Assembly (NCBI RefSeq): GCF_947253065.1
Contig: NZ_CAMXWS010000021.1
Location: 1-33,123, forward strand
Origin: an uncultured Corynebacterium sp.
GTDB taxonomy: Bacteria > Actinomycetota > Actinomycetes > Mycobacteriales > Mycobacteriaceae
DNA length: 33,123 nt
Reading direction: 5' to 3'
The notes under the pieces are model-generated. The model had not been told where the DNA came from. It worked only from the letters and a program-made list of their open reading frames with translations, and did not search any database. A program made the translations under genes and the position numbers. Positions 8,617 to 15,672 of this stretch are shown here, piece after piece. Within the stretch, counting starts at the first letter, position 1. Each line of letters begins with the position of its first letter.

Positions 8617-9357
8617 ATGATTGACACCACCAGCCGCCCCGTCCGCATGCTGTTCACCAGCCGTGCGGGCGGGGTTTCTGCGTCGCCATATGAATCATTC
8701 AACCTCGGCGGACATGTTGGCGATGATGAACAAGCAGTAGCAGCGAATCGCCAACGCCTCGCCGATATCGCTGGGCTTGATGCCGAGCGATTCGTGTGGA
8801 TGGAACAGCTGCACACCAACAATGTCACTGTTGTCGATGGCCCCCAGTCCAGCCCGGTTGAAGCCACCGATGCGGTGGTGACCACCGCAGAAAAGCTCGC
8901 GCTGTGCGTGCTCGTCGCCGATTGTGTGCCAGTGCTTTTGGCGGACCACAATGCCGGTGTGGTGGCTGCGGCTCATGCAGGTCGGTTGGGTGCGCGCAAT
9001 GGGATTATTCCGCGCACAGTAGAGAAGATGTGCGAGCTGGGAGCGACTCCCGCGAATATCCAGGTGCTGCTCGGCCCCGCTGCTGCCGGTGAATCCTATG
9101 AAGTGCCACAGGACATGGCTGATGATGTGGAACAGCACCTGCCGGGGTCTAAAACACGCACCAAGAAAGGCACCGCTGGACTGGATATCCGCGCCGGCCT
9201 CGTCCGCCAGTTGCTTGGGCTCGGTGTCACTCACATTGATGCGGATCCACGTGACACTGTCACTGACAAGACTTTCTTCTCGTACCGGCGCGAAAAGACG
9301 ACCGGACGCCAAGCCGGAGTTATTTGGCTGACAGGTCAGAACGGAAAGGGGAACTAA
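8617..9357 (+). CDS. pgeF: PgeF/YfiH-family purine nucleosidase-like multicopper-oxidase-fold protein
   Basis: This is the conserved 'laccase domain' protein found beside ftsZ in many Actinobacteria. Family members are reported as peptidoglycan editing factors in E. coli and as zinc-dependent purine nucleoside phosphorylases or adenosine deaminases in other bacteria, so the exact substrate here is open. The 246-residue product has the three expected metal ligands: His66 (QLHTNNV), Cys103 (ADCVPVLL) and His120 (AAHAG). The usual HAGWRG motif is HAGRLGA here. The start is uncertain between ATG 8617 and TTG 8608; I prefer the ATG. The stop shares a base with the next start (TAATG), implying coupling with the YggS-type gene. 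Confidence 0.88.
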   Translation: MIDTTSRPVRMLFTSRAGGVSASPYESFNLGGHVGDDEQAVAANRQRLADIAGLDAERFVWMEQLHTNNVTVVDGPQSSPVEATDAVVTTAEKLALCVLVADCVPVLLADHNAGVVAAAHAGRLGARNGIIPRTVEKMCELGATPANIQVLLGPAAAGESYEVPQDMADDVEQHLPGSKTRTKKGTAGLDIRAGLVRQLLGLGVTHIDADPRDTVTDKTFFSYRREKTTGRQAGVIWLTGQNGKGN

Positions 9358-10109
9358 TGGCCGCTATTGATGTGGGGATCACGGATGCACGTCGTGCAGA
9401 GATCACTGAGAAATGGAAAGCGCTGCAAGCAGACGTTTGCGATGCGGAGACTAGATCTGGGCGCGAACCTGGCAGTGTCACTATCTTGCCGGTGACCAAA
9501 TTCCACCCGGCATCCGACGTTGCCATTTTGGCTGAGCTCGGCGTCGAACTGGTCGGGGAGAACCGCGAGCAGGAAGCCCGCGGCAAAGTTGAAGAACTCG
9601 GCAATGCTGGCGTGGACATGCACTTTGCCATGATCGGTCAGATCCAGTCCAAAAAAGCCAATGCGGTGGCGCGTTGGGCAAGCGAAGTTCACTCGCTCGA
9701 TTCGGTCAAACTCGCGCAAGGGCTTGACCGAGGCATGGGGCTAGCGCTTGAGCGCGGCGACCGGACAACTGATCGGCTTCCATGCCTGATCCAGCTCTCC
9801 TTCGACAACGACGCTGCACGCGGAGGCGTCCCACACGATGACGCAGCACTCGTTGAAGAAGTGGTCAATGCGGTCGAAGAGGCTGAGCACCTGGTTTTCG
9901 ACGGCTTCATGGTCGTCCCACCTATCGAAGCGGACCCGGGGCAGGTGTTTGAGGCGTCGAAAAGCATTCGCGATGCCTTTGCGGAAAAGCTCGGCCGTAG
10001 CCTGCGCTTGTCTGCTGGCATGTCTGGAGATTTTGAAGAAGCAATTGCGCACGGTTCAACTGTCGTGCGTGTCGGAACCGGCCTGCTCGGAGCGCGACCC
10101 GTAGGCTGA
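9357..10109 (+). CDS. YggS-family pyridoxal-phosphate homeostasis protein
   Basis: YggS proteins are single-domain alanine-racemase-fold PLP carriers that help keep vitamin B6 and amino-acid pools in balance; they lack a known catalytic reaction. The 250-residue sequence shows the PLP lysine context LPVTKFHP (Lys48), then GENREQEARGKVE, the motif FAMIGQIQSKKANAVARW, LIQLSFDN, and the phosphate-binding end LSAGMSGDFEEAIAHGSTVVRVGTGLLGAR. The ATG at 9357 overlaps the pgeF stop (TAATG) and is preceded by a purine-rich ribosome binding site. Its place between ftsZ and sepF is conserved in Gram-positive bacteria, though its link to division is not understood. Confidence 0.93.
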   Translation: MAAIDVGITDARRAEITEKWKALQADVCDAETRSGREPGSVTILPVTKFHPASDVAILAELGVELVGENREQEARGKVEELGNAGVDMHFAMIGQIQSKKANAVARWASEVHSLDSVKLAQGLDRGMGLALERGDRTTDRLPCLIQLSFDNDAARGGVPHDDAALVEEVVNAVEEAEHLVFDGFMVVPPIEADPGQVFEASKSIRDAFAEKLGRSLRLSAGMSGDFEEAIAHGSTVVRVGTGLLGARPVG

Positions 10110-10164
10110 CGAACAACGCTAAAACAACTCCAAAAAATAGCCCGCGAACAGGAGACTTACGCGC

Positions 10165-10590
10165 ATGTCCTTCTCTAACAGCCTCAAGGAATTCTTCGGC
10201 CTTGGCCAGTACGATCCGGCCGTCGACCCGTACTACGACGACCCGGCGTACGAAGAAGCTGGCTCGAACACGTACTCCCGTTCGCGTGAGTCCTACGAGC
10301 CGCGCGACTACTCCGCAGCCATCATCAGCGTTCGTCCGCGTAACTACAACGACGCCAAGGAAATCGGCGAGCCGTTCCGCGATGGCGATGCTGTTGTGAT
10401 GGACCTGTCCAACGTGGACAAGCCGACCGCAATGCGTCTGATCGACTTCGCTGCCGGCCTGTGCTTTGCTGCCCGCGGCAAGATGCACAAGCTGTCCCGC
10501 ACTGGTGATGAGCACCTCGTGTTCGCCATCGTCCCGGAGAACGCACGCACCACCGTTAGCGAACTCGAGCGCGCAGCTCACATCCGCTAA
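10165..10590 (+). CDS. sepF: SepF, FtsZ membrane tether
   Basis: SepF anchors and bundles FtsZ at the membrane and is the main tether in Actinobacteria, which lack FtsA and ZipA. The 141-residue protein has a short amphipathic N-terminal segment (MSFSNSLKEFFGLG) able to insert in the membrane. A Tyr- and Asp-rich linker (about residues 16-50) follows, and then the DUF552 core from about residue 51, including VVMDLSNVDKPTAMRLIDFAAGL. The start has a clear AGGAG site about ten bases upstream. It follows the YggS-type gene by 55 bp and precedes the YggT gene, an order also seen in other Gram-positive bacteria. Confidence 0.95.
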   Translation: MSFSNSLKEFFGLGQYDPAVDPYYDDPAYEEAGSNTYSRSRESYEPRDYSAAIISVRPRNYNDAKEIGEPFRDGDAVVMDLSNVDKPTAMRLIDFAAGLCFAARGKMHKLSRTGDEHLVFAIVPENARTTVSELERAAHIR

Positions 10591-10627
10591 TTCAACTGAA
10601 CGAAGCGTCTAGGTAGGGTTGGTTTCC

Positions 10628-10918
10628 GTGAATATGCTCGGTGCCGTCCTGTACTCAATCGTCGGTCTGTACACCTTCATGGTGATCGTGCGACTGATCA
10701 TCGAAATGATCCAGTCGTTCTCCAAGCACTTCGCCCCACCGCGTTGGTTCATGGTGGTCGCTGAAGTCTTCTTCGTGGTGACAGATCCGCCGATCAAATT
10801 TCTGCGTAAATTCATCCCGCCACTACCCCTTGGTGGCGTGGCACTGGATGTCAGCGTGATCGTGCTTTTCCTGGCGCTTGCCATCCTGCAAGTTCTGATT
10901 CGCGCCTTTTTGCTCTAA
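10628..10918 (+). CDS. YggT-family membrane protein
   Basis: This small integral membrane protein has 96 residues, with two long hydrophobic segments (about 5-30 and 70-95) flanking a conserved loop that contains TDPPIKFLRKFIPPLPLGGVALDVS, the hallmark of the family. Family members are found next to sepF and divIVA in many bacteria and are thought to act in envelope or division functions, but no biochemical role is established. I chose the GTG at 10628 because AGGTAGGG lies nine bases upstream; a TTG at 10619 and an ATG at 10634 are alternatives. A short inverted repeat, TTGCTC and GAGCAA, brackets the stop codon but has no T-run after it. Confidence 0.88.
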   Translation: MNMLGAVLYSIVGLYTFMVIVRLIIEMIQSFSKHFAPPRWFMVVAEVFFVVTDPPIKFLRKFIPPLPLGGVALDVSVIVLFLALAILQVLIRAFLL

Positions 10919-10943
10919 TTGAGCAATCTCTTCGCGGGAAAAC

Positions 10944-10973
10944 TTACCCTCCAGTAAATATTGAGGGTATAAC
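10944..10973 (+). promoter_or_regulatory. Candidate divIVA promoter overlapping the FtsR-like operator
   Basis: The 23-bp motif shared with ftsZ occupies 10946-10968. A possible -35 element TTACCC (10944-10949) and a -10 element TATAAC (10968-10973) bracket it with an 18-bp spacer. This is the placement typical of MerR-type activators, which bind within stretched spacers. The motif is seen directly; the promoter assignment and the regulator are inference. It lies about 90 bp before the divIVA ATG, close to the spacing of the equivalent site at ftsZ. Confidence 0.5.
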
Positions 10974-10982
10974 TACTGTCAG

Positions 10983-10999
10983 CTAGGCTTTAAGCCTAG
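10983..10999. repeat. 17-bp perfect palindrome in the divIVA leader
   Basis: CTAGGCTT and AAGCCTAG form two 8-bp arms around a single T. It begins ten bases after the proposed divIVA -10 element. It could be an operator for a dimeric repressor or a small hairpin at the 5' end of the mRNA. There is no T-run, so a terminator is unlikely. Confidence 0.5.
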
Positions 11000-11059
11000 A
11001 CCGTGCCACACGCCCGTACGGGGCTGGCAAATAAACGTCATTACTTGAAGGGAACGCAA

Positions 11060-12010
11060 ATGCCGCTGACACCAGCTGACGTGCACAATGTCGCTTTCAG
11101 CAAGCCGCCGATTGGCAAGCGTGGCTACAACGAAGACGAGGTCGACCAGTTCCTCGATCTCGTTGAGGACACTCTCGCCCAGCTGCAGGATGAGAACGAC
11201 GATCTGCGCGCACGCCTTGAGGAGCAGGGCTCCGGCGCTAGCGCTCCGGCTGCCGCATCCTCCGGCAAGGTGGACGAGCGCGCTATCCGCCAGGAGATCG
11301 AGGCGAAGCTGCGCAAGGAATACGAAGCTCGCCTGAACGATGCAGAGAACGAGGCAAAGGCTGCTCGTTCCCGTGCAGAGGCCGCTGACGCGGAGATCCG
11401 TGCTGCCCGCGAAGAGGCCGCGCAGGCACGCAAGCAGGCAGAGGGCAATAAGGCTGGGGCCACCCAGCAGCAGGCTGCAGCAGCGTCCGCTGCTCAGCAG
11501 CAGCCGAAGACCACTGGTGAGGCTCATGTCCAGGCAGCACGTGTGCTCGAGCTGGCTCAGGAGACCGCAGATCGTCTCACCCGCGAGGCAGCAGAAGAGT
11601 CCCAGCGCGTTTCTGAGGAAGCACGCACCAAGGCGTCCACCCAGGTCGCTGACGCTGAGAAGAAGGCTGCGCAGACCACCCAGGCTGCGGAGCAGCGTGC
11701 TAACCAGCTCGTCAGCGATGCAGAGCGCAAGGCTGAGGAGACCACCAACGAGGCGAACTCCCGTGCCGAGGCTCAGATCCGTAAGGCTGAGGAGCAGGCA
11801 GCCAAGCTGCAGAGCGACGCTGAGCGTAAGCACACCGAGATCATGAACACGGTGAAGCAGCAGCAGACTGCTCTCGAGGCACGCATCGCAGAGCTGCGTA
11901 CCTTCGAGCGCGAGTACCGCACCCGCCTGAAGACCCTGCTGGAGTCCCAACTGGAGGAGCTGGAGACTCGCGGTTCGTCTGCTCCTGGCGGCGACGCAAA
12001 CCAGAAGTAG
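11060..12010 (+). CDS. divIVA: DivIVA (Wag31), polar growth scaffold
   Basis: DivIVA is a coiled-coil protein that gathers at negatively curved membrane and directs polar cell-wall growth in corynebacteria and mycobacteria. The 316-residue protein begins with the lipid-binding DivIVA domain (PLTPADVHNVAFSKPPIGKRGYNEDEVDQFL is split here only by the start choice; the family core is roughly residues 2-55). After an Ala/Ser/Gly linker (about 56-72) come long heptad-rich, Ala-, Glu- and Gln-rich coiled coils to about residue 300. The ATG at 11060 has a GAAGGGAA site close upstream. The gene closes the dcw cluster and is followed by a strong terminator. Confidence 0.95.
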   Translation: MPLTPADVHNVAFSKPPIGKRGYNEDEVDQFLDLVEDTLAQLQDENDDLRARLEEQGSGASAPAAASSGKVDERAIRQEIEAKLRKEYEARLNDAENEAKAARSRAEAADAEIRAAREEAAQARKQAEGNKAGATQQQAAAASAAQQQPKTTGEAHVQAARVLELAQETADRLTREAAEESQRVSEEARTKASTQVADAEKKAAQTTQAAEQRANQLVSDAERKAEETTNEANSRAEAQIRKAEEQAAKLQSDAERKHTEIMNTVKQQQTALEARIAELRTFEREYRTRLKTLLESQLEELETRGSSAPGGDANQK

Positions 12011-12050
12011 TTTCCACCTAACTGCCGGCTTAAGGCAGGCAGGAAACACT

Positions 12051-12078
12051 AAACCCGCCCCATTGAGGGCGGGTTTTT
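12051..12078 (+). terminator. Rho-independent terminator after divIVA
   Basis: A perfect 10-bp stem (AAACCCGCCC and GGGCGGGTTT) encloses a six-base loop, CATTGA, and runs straight into a T-run. It ends the dcw transcription unit 40 bp after the divIVA stop. A weaker hairpin (arms GTTTCC and GGAAAC around CTGCC and GGCAG) precedes it at 12010-12047. Confidence 0.9.
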
Positions 12079-12110
12079 CTATGTGTGGCTAGAATGGCCC
12101 ATGTCAGAAC

Positions 12111-12317
12111 CAGACACGCAGTGATCCGGCCATCACCGGGGAGCGTTTCCGGAAGAACAGCCTGCTTAGTGCATGCCCAGTAGAACCGGACGTGACCAAA
12201 GGGATACGTCAATCCTTCACCACAATGAAGTGGGGTTTCCTACCTTCAGGGAACCCAAGCAGGGTGGTACCGCGCGGAGTTACCGCGTCCCTGCACAACG
12301 ATGTGTGTGGAGGAACT
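12111..12317 (+). promoter_or_regulatory. T-box riboswitch leader of ileS (tRNA-Ile sensing)
   Basis: The T-box core AGGGTGGTACCGCG lies at 12261-12274. It sits in a helix with arms GCAGGG (12259-12264) and CCCTGC (12289-12294) and an inner stem CGCGG/CCGCG around loop AGTTA, which is the tRNA-acceptor-binding fold. Upstream, CCGG (12126-12129) and CCGG (12136-12139) enclose a six-base loop holding ATC (12132-12134), the isoleucine specifier. A specifier in a terminal loop is typical of the ultrashort stem I T-boxes of actinobacterial ileS. No terminator with a T-run separates the helix from the gene, and the ribosome binding site GGAGGA follows closely, so control is probably on translation. 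A possible anti-Shine-Dalgarno, TTCCTACC, lies near 12237-12244. Confidence 0.9.
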
Positions 12318-15300
12318 ATGGCAGATAAGCAAGGTGTCGGCCACGTCTACCCCAAGGTGGACATGACCGGAGGTTCGTCGAAGTTCCCGGAGATGGAACA
12401 GATCGTCCTGGACTACTGGGACAAAGACGCCACTTTCAAGGCCAGCCTGGAAAACCGCAAGGACTGCGAAGAATACGTCTTCAACGACGGCCCGCCGTTT
12501 GCTAACGGCCTGCCGCACTATGGCCACCTGCTGACGGGGTACGTCAAGGACATCGTTCCACGTTTCCGTACCATGAGCGGCTTCCACGTCCCTCGCGTTT
12601 TCGGTTGGGATTGCCACGGCTTGCCCGCGGAACTTGAAGCAGAAAAGCAGCTGGGTATCACCGACAAGTCCCAGATCGAGGACATGGGCCTGGCACAGTT
12701 CAACGAATACTGTGGCAAATCCGTCATGCACTATGCCGACGAGTGGGAGGACTACGTCACCCGTCAGGCACGCTGGGTGGATTTTGAAAACGGCTACAAG
12801 ACGATGGACCCCGAGTACATGGAGTCCGTCATGTGGGCGTTCAAAGAGCTCTACGACAAGGGTTTGATCTACCAAGGCTTCCGCGTCCTTCCGTATTCCT
12901 GGGCCGAGCACACGCCGCTGTCCAACCAGGAGACACGCCTTGACGACGCATACAAGGAGCGCCAGGATCCGACGGTCACCGTCACGTTCCCCATCAAGGA
13001 CACCAAGGGGCACGATGAGCTTGCCGACGCCGCGTTCATCGGCTGGACCACCACCCCCTGGACGACTCCGTCGAACCTGGCTCTAGCAGTCGGCCCGGAG
13101 ATCGAATACTCGCTCGTCCGTGTGGGCGAGGACTCTTCAGTGCCTGAATTCGCAGGTGCCAAGTTGGTCCTGGCATCTGATCTGATCAAGGCATACGCGA
13201 AGGAGCTGGGGGAGAACCCCGAGGTGCTGGCCACCTACCGTGGCGCTGAGCTCGAGGGCATCACCTATGAGCCACTTTTCGACTACTTCGCGGATCAGCC
13301 AAATGCTTTCCAGGTGCTGCTCGCTGATTACGTCACCACCGAGGACGGCACCGGTGTCGTCCACCAGGCTCCCGCCTTCGGTGAAGACGACATGATCACC
13401 TGTGAGAAGTACGGCATCGACATTGTCATCCCGGTAGATGCGGACGGCAAGTTCACCTCGCTCGTCCCTGAGTACGAAGGCTTGCTCGTCTTCGATGCGA
13501 ACCGTCCGATCATCCGCGACCTCAAGGCTCGTGGTCGTGTTGTGCGCGACCAGGTGATCGTCCACTCGTACCCGCACTCCTGGCGCTCCGGCGAGCCGCT
13601 GATCTACATGGCTCTGCCTGCATGGTTTGTGAAGGTCGTGGACATCCGCGATCGGATGGTTGAGCTGAACCAGGAGATCGACTGGATCCCGTCCCACATC
13701 CGCGACGGCCAGTTCGGCAAGTGGCTCGAGGGCGCACGCGACTGGAACATCTCCCGTACCCGCTACTGGGGGTCCCCGGTGCCAGCGTGGGTTTCCGATA
13801 ACCCGGAGTACCCGCGTGTGGATGTCTACGGCTCGCTCGACGAGCTCGAAGCTGATTTCGGTGTTCGCCCGAAGTCGCTACACCGCCCGTACATTGATGA
13901 GCTGACCCGTCCGAACCCGGATGACCCGACTGGCAAGTCGACCATGCGTCGTGTCCCGGACGTGTTGGACTGCTGGTTCGAATCTGGATCCATGCCGTTC
14001 GCGCAGTACCACTACCCGTTTGAGAACAAGGAAGAATTCGACACCCGCCAGCCCGCGGACTTCATCGTCGAGTACTCCGGCCAGTCTCGCGGTTGGTTCT
14101 ACGTGCAGCACGTGCTGTCCACCGCACTGTTCGACCGCGTGGCGTACAAGCAGGTCGTTGCCCACGGCATCGTTCTGGGTTCCGATGGCCAGAAGATGTC
14201 CAAGTCCAAGGGCAATTACCCGAATGTCAACGAGGTCTTTGACCGTGATGGCTCGGATGCGATGCGCTGGTTCCTCATGTCCAGCCCGATCCTGCGTGGT
14301 GGCAACCTAATCGTCACCGAGCAGGGCATTCGTGATGGCGTGCGCCAGGCGATCCTGCCGATCTGGAATGCATACAGCTTCCTGCAGCTCTACTCGGATC
14401 GCGATGCCCAGTGGGATACCAGCTCGGATAACGTGCTGGACCGCTACATCCTGGCCAAGCTGCACGACACGGTGAAGAACACCAAGGGCGCTTTGGATGC
14501 GACGGATATCTCTGGTGCGTGCGAGGAGATCCGTCTCTTCGCCGATACCCTGACCAACTGGTACGTCCGTCGTTCCCGCGACCGCTTCTGGGCAGGCCAG
14601 GAGGAGCACCCGGAGGCATTCAACACGCTCTACACCGTGCTTGAGGTTCTGGCTCGTACCGCTGCGCCACTGCTGCCGTACATCACCGAGGTGATGTGGC
14701 GTGGTCTGACCGGTGAGCGCTCCGTGCACTTGACGGATTACCCGAATGCGGAGGACTTCCCAGCTGACGATGAGCTCGTCGCGGCAATGGATGCCACCCG
14801 CGCGGTCTGCTCTTCTGCTTCCTCGCTGCGTAAGGCGAAGAAGCTGCGTAATCGTCTGCCGCTGCCGTCGCTGAAGGTTGCACTGCCTGAGGCTGACAAG
14901 CTCGCCCCATTCGAAGCAGTGATCCGTGACGAGGTGAATGTGAAGAATGTGGAGCTGACCCAGGACGTCGACTCCGCTGGTTCCTTCGAGGTCGTCGTTA
15001 ATGCGAAGGTCGCTGGTCCGAAGCTGGGCAAGGACGTCCAGCGAGCCATCAAGAATGTGAAGGCCGGCAACTACGTGCACGACGGCGAGAATGTCGTTGT
15101 GGACGGCGATCTGGTGCTCACCCCGGATCTGTACACCGAGCGCCTCGTCGCAGCTGACCCGGATTCCACCGCGCGCGTTGAGGACATGGACGGTCTTGTC
15201 GTTCTGGACACCACCCTCACCGAGGAACTCGAGGCTGAGGGCTGGGCCGCGGACGTTATCCGCGGTCTGCAGGATGCCCGCAAGAACGAGGGACTCGAGG

Positions 15301-15482
15301 TCTCCGACCGTATCACCGTCACCCTTCACGTCCCTGGGGACAAGGAAGAGTGGGCGAACCGTCACGCGGACCACATCGCTGCGGAGACCCTCGCGACCTC
15401 GTTCACCGTCACCACCGACACCGATGAAAACGGCCACAAGGTGCTCGACGGGGTCACCGCGAATGTGTCGAAGCACAGCTAA
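12318..15482 (+). CDS. ileS: Isoleucyl-tRNA synthetase (eukaryote-like, type 2)
   Basis: This class I aminoacyl-tRNA synthetase charges tRNA-Ile and edits valine. The 1054-residue protein has the HIGH-box variant HYGH at residues 67-70 in PPFANGLPHYGH and the KMSKS loop at 626-630. The CP1 editing domain, with GWTTTPWTTPSNLALAVG, lies between them, and an anticodon-binding region and a long C-terminal domain follow. The PPFANGLPHYGH signature and overall length match the eukaryote-like type 2 IleRS, a class known for low sensitivity to mupirocin. I chose the ATG at 12318 because a strong GGAGGA site precedes it and upstream in-frame sequence belongs to the T-box. Expression should rise when uncharged tRNA-Ile accumulates. 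Confidence 0.96.
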   Translation: MADKQGVGHVYPKVDMTGGSSKFPEMEQIVLDYWDKDATFKASLENRKDCEEYVFNDGPPFANGLPHYGHLLTGYVKDIVPRFRTMSGFHVPRVFGWDCHGLPAELEAEKQLGITDKSQIEDMGLAQFNEYCGKSVMHYADEWEDYVTRQARWVDFENGYKTMDPEYMESVMWAFKELYDKGLIYQGFRVLPYSWAEHTPLSNQETRLDDAYKERQDPTVTVTFPIKDTKGHDELADAAFIGWTTTPWTTPSNLALAVGPEIEYSLVRVGEDSSVPEFAGAKLVLASDLIKAYAKELGENPEVLATYRGAELEGITYEPLFDYFADQPNAFQVLLADYVTTEDGTGVVHQAPAFGEDDMITCEKYGIDIVIPVDADGKFTSLVPEYEGLLVFDANRPIIRDLKARGRVVRDQVIVHSYPHSWRSGEPLIYMALPAWFVKVVDIRDRMVELNQEIDWIPSHIRDGQFGKWLEGARDWNISRTRYWGSPVPAWVSDNPEYPRVDVYGSLDELEADFGVRPKSLHRPYIDELTRPNPDDPTGKSTMRRVPDVLDCWFESGSMPFAQYHYPFENKEEFDTRQPADFIVEYSGQSRGWFYVQHVLSTALFDRVAYKQVVAHGIVLGSDGQKMSKSKGNYPNVNEVFDRDGSDAMRWFLMSSPILRGGNLIVTEQGIRDGVRQAILPIWNAYSFLQLYSDRDAQWDTSSDNVLDRYILAKLHDTVKNTKGALDATDISGACEEIRLFADTLTNWYVRRSRDRFWAGQEEHPEAFNTLYTVLEVLARTAAPLLPYITEVMWRGLTGERSVHLTDYPNAEDFPADDELVAAMDATRAVCSSASSLRKAKKLRNRLPLPSLKVALPEADKLAPFEAVIRDEVNVKNVELTQDVDSAGSFEVVVNAKVAGPKLGKDVQRAIKNVKAGNYVHDGENVVVDGDLVLTPDLYTERLVAADPDSTARVEDMDGLVVLDTTLTEELEAEGWAADVIRGLQDARKNEGLEVSDRITVTLHVPGDKEEWANRHADHIAAETLATSFTVTTDTDENGHKVLDGVTANVSKHS

Positions 15483-15500
15483 GTAGTCCTCGCTTACGCC

Positions 15501-15591
15501 AAACACCTATTCCAGAACACCTATTTTCAAGGTCACGGAGATCGACTCCACGACAGTGACCTTGAAAATAGGGGTTTAGGAATAGGCGTTT
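15501..15591. repeat. Long imperfect inverted repeat after ileS (possible terminator or repeat element)
   Basis: Two 36-base arms (15501-15536 and 15556-15591) match at 32 positions; the inner 17 base pairs are perfect. The 19-base loop can itself pair GGAG with CTCC. Within the left arm the ten-base string AACACCTATT occurs twice, 14 bases apart. The right arm leads into a T-rich stretch, so it could end the ileS transcript, but the stem is much longer than an ordinary terminator. A dispersed genomic repeat element is the alternative. Confidence 0.75.
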
Positions 15592-15672
15592 GTTTTATTG
15601 CAGCCGGGGACCAGGCCGCAACAGGAACCTGACCTGCACTCACCGAGCATTCCGACCTAGGCTGGAGTAACT

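Noticed and set aside
10910..10926. Hairpin TTGCTC/GAGCAA around the YggT stop codon as a terminator.
   Set aside because: The stem is only six pairs and no T-run follows it, so termination is not convincing.
15592..15672. LexA (SOS) box before dinB.
   Set aside because: No sequence close to the actinobacterial LexA palindrome is visible, so damage control of dinB is not supported here.
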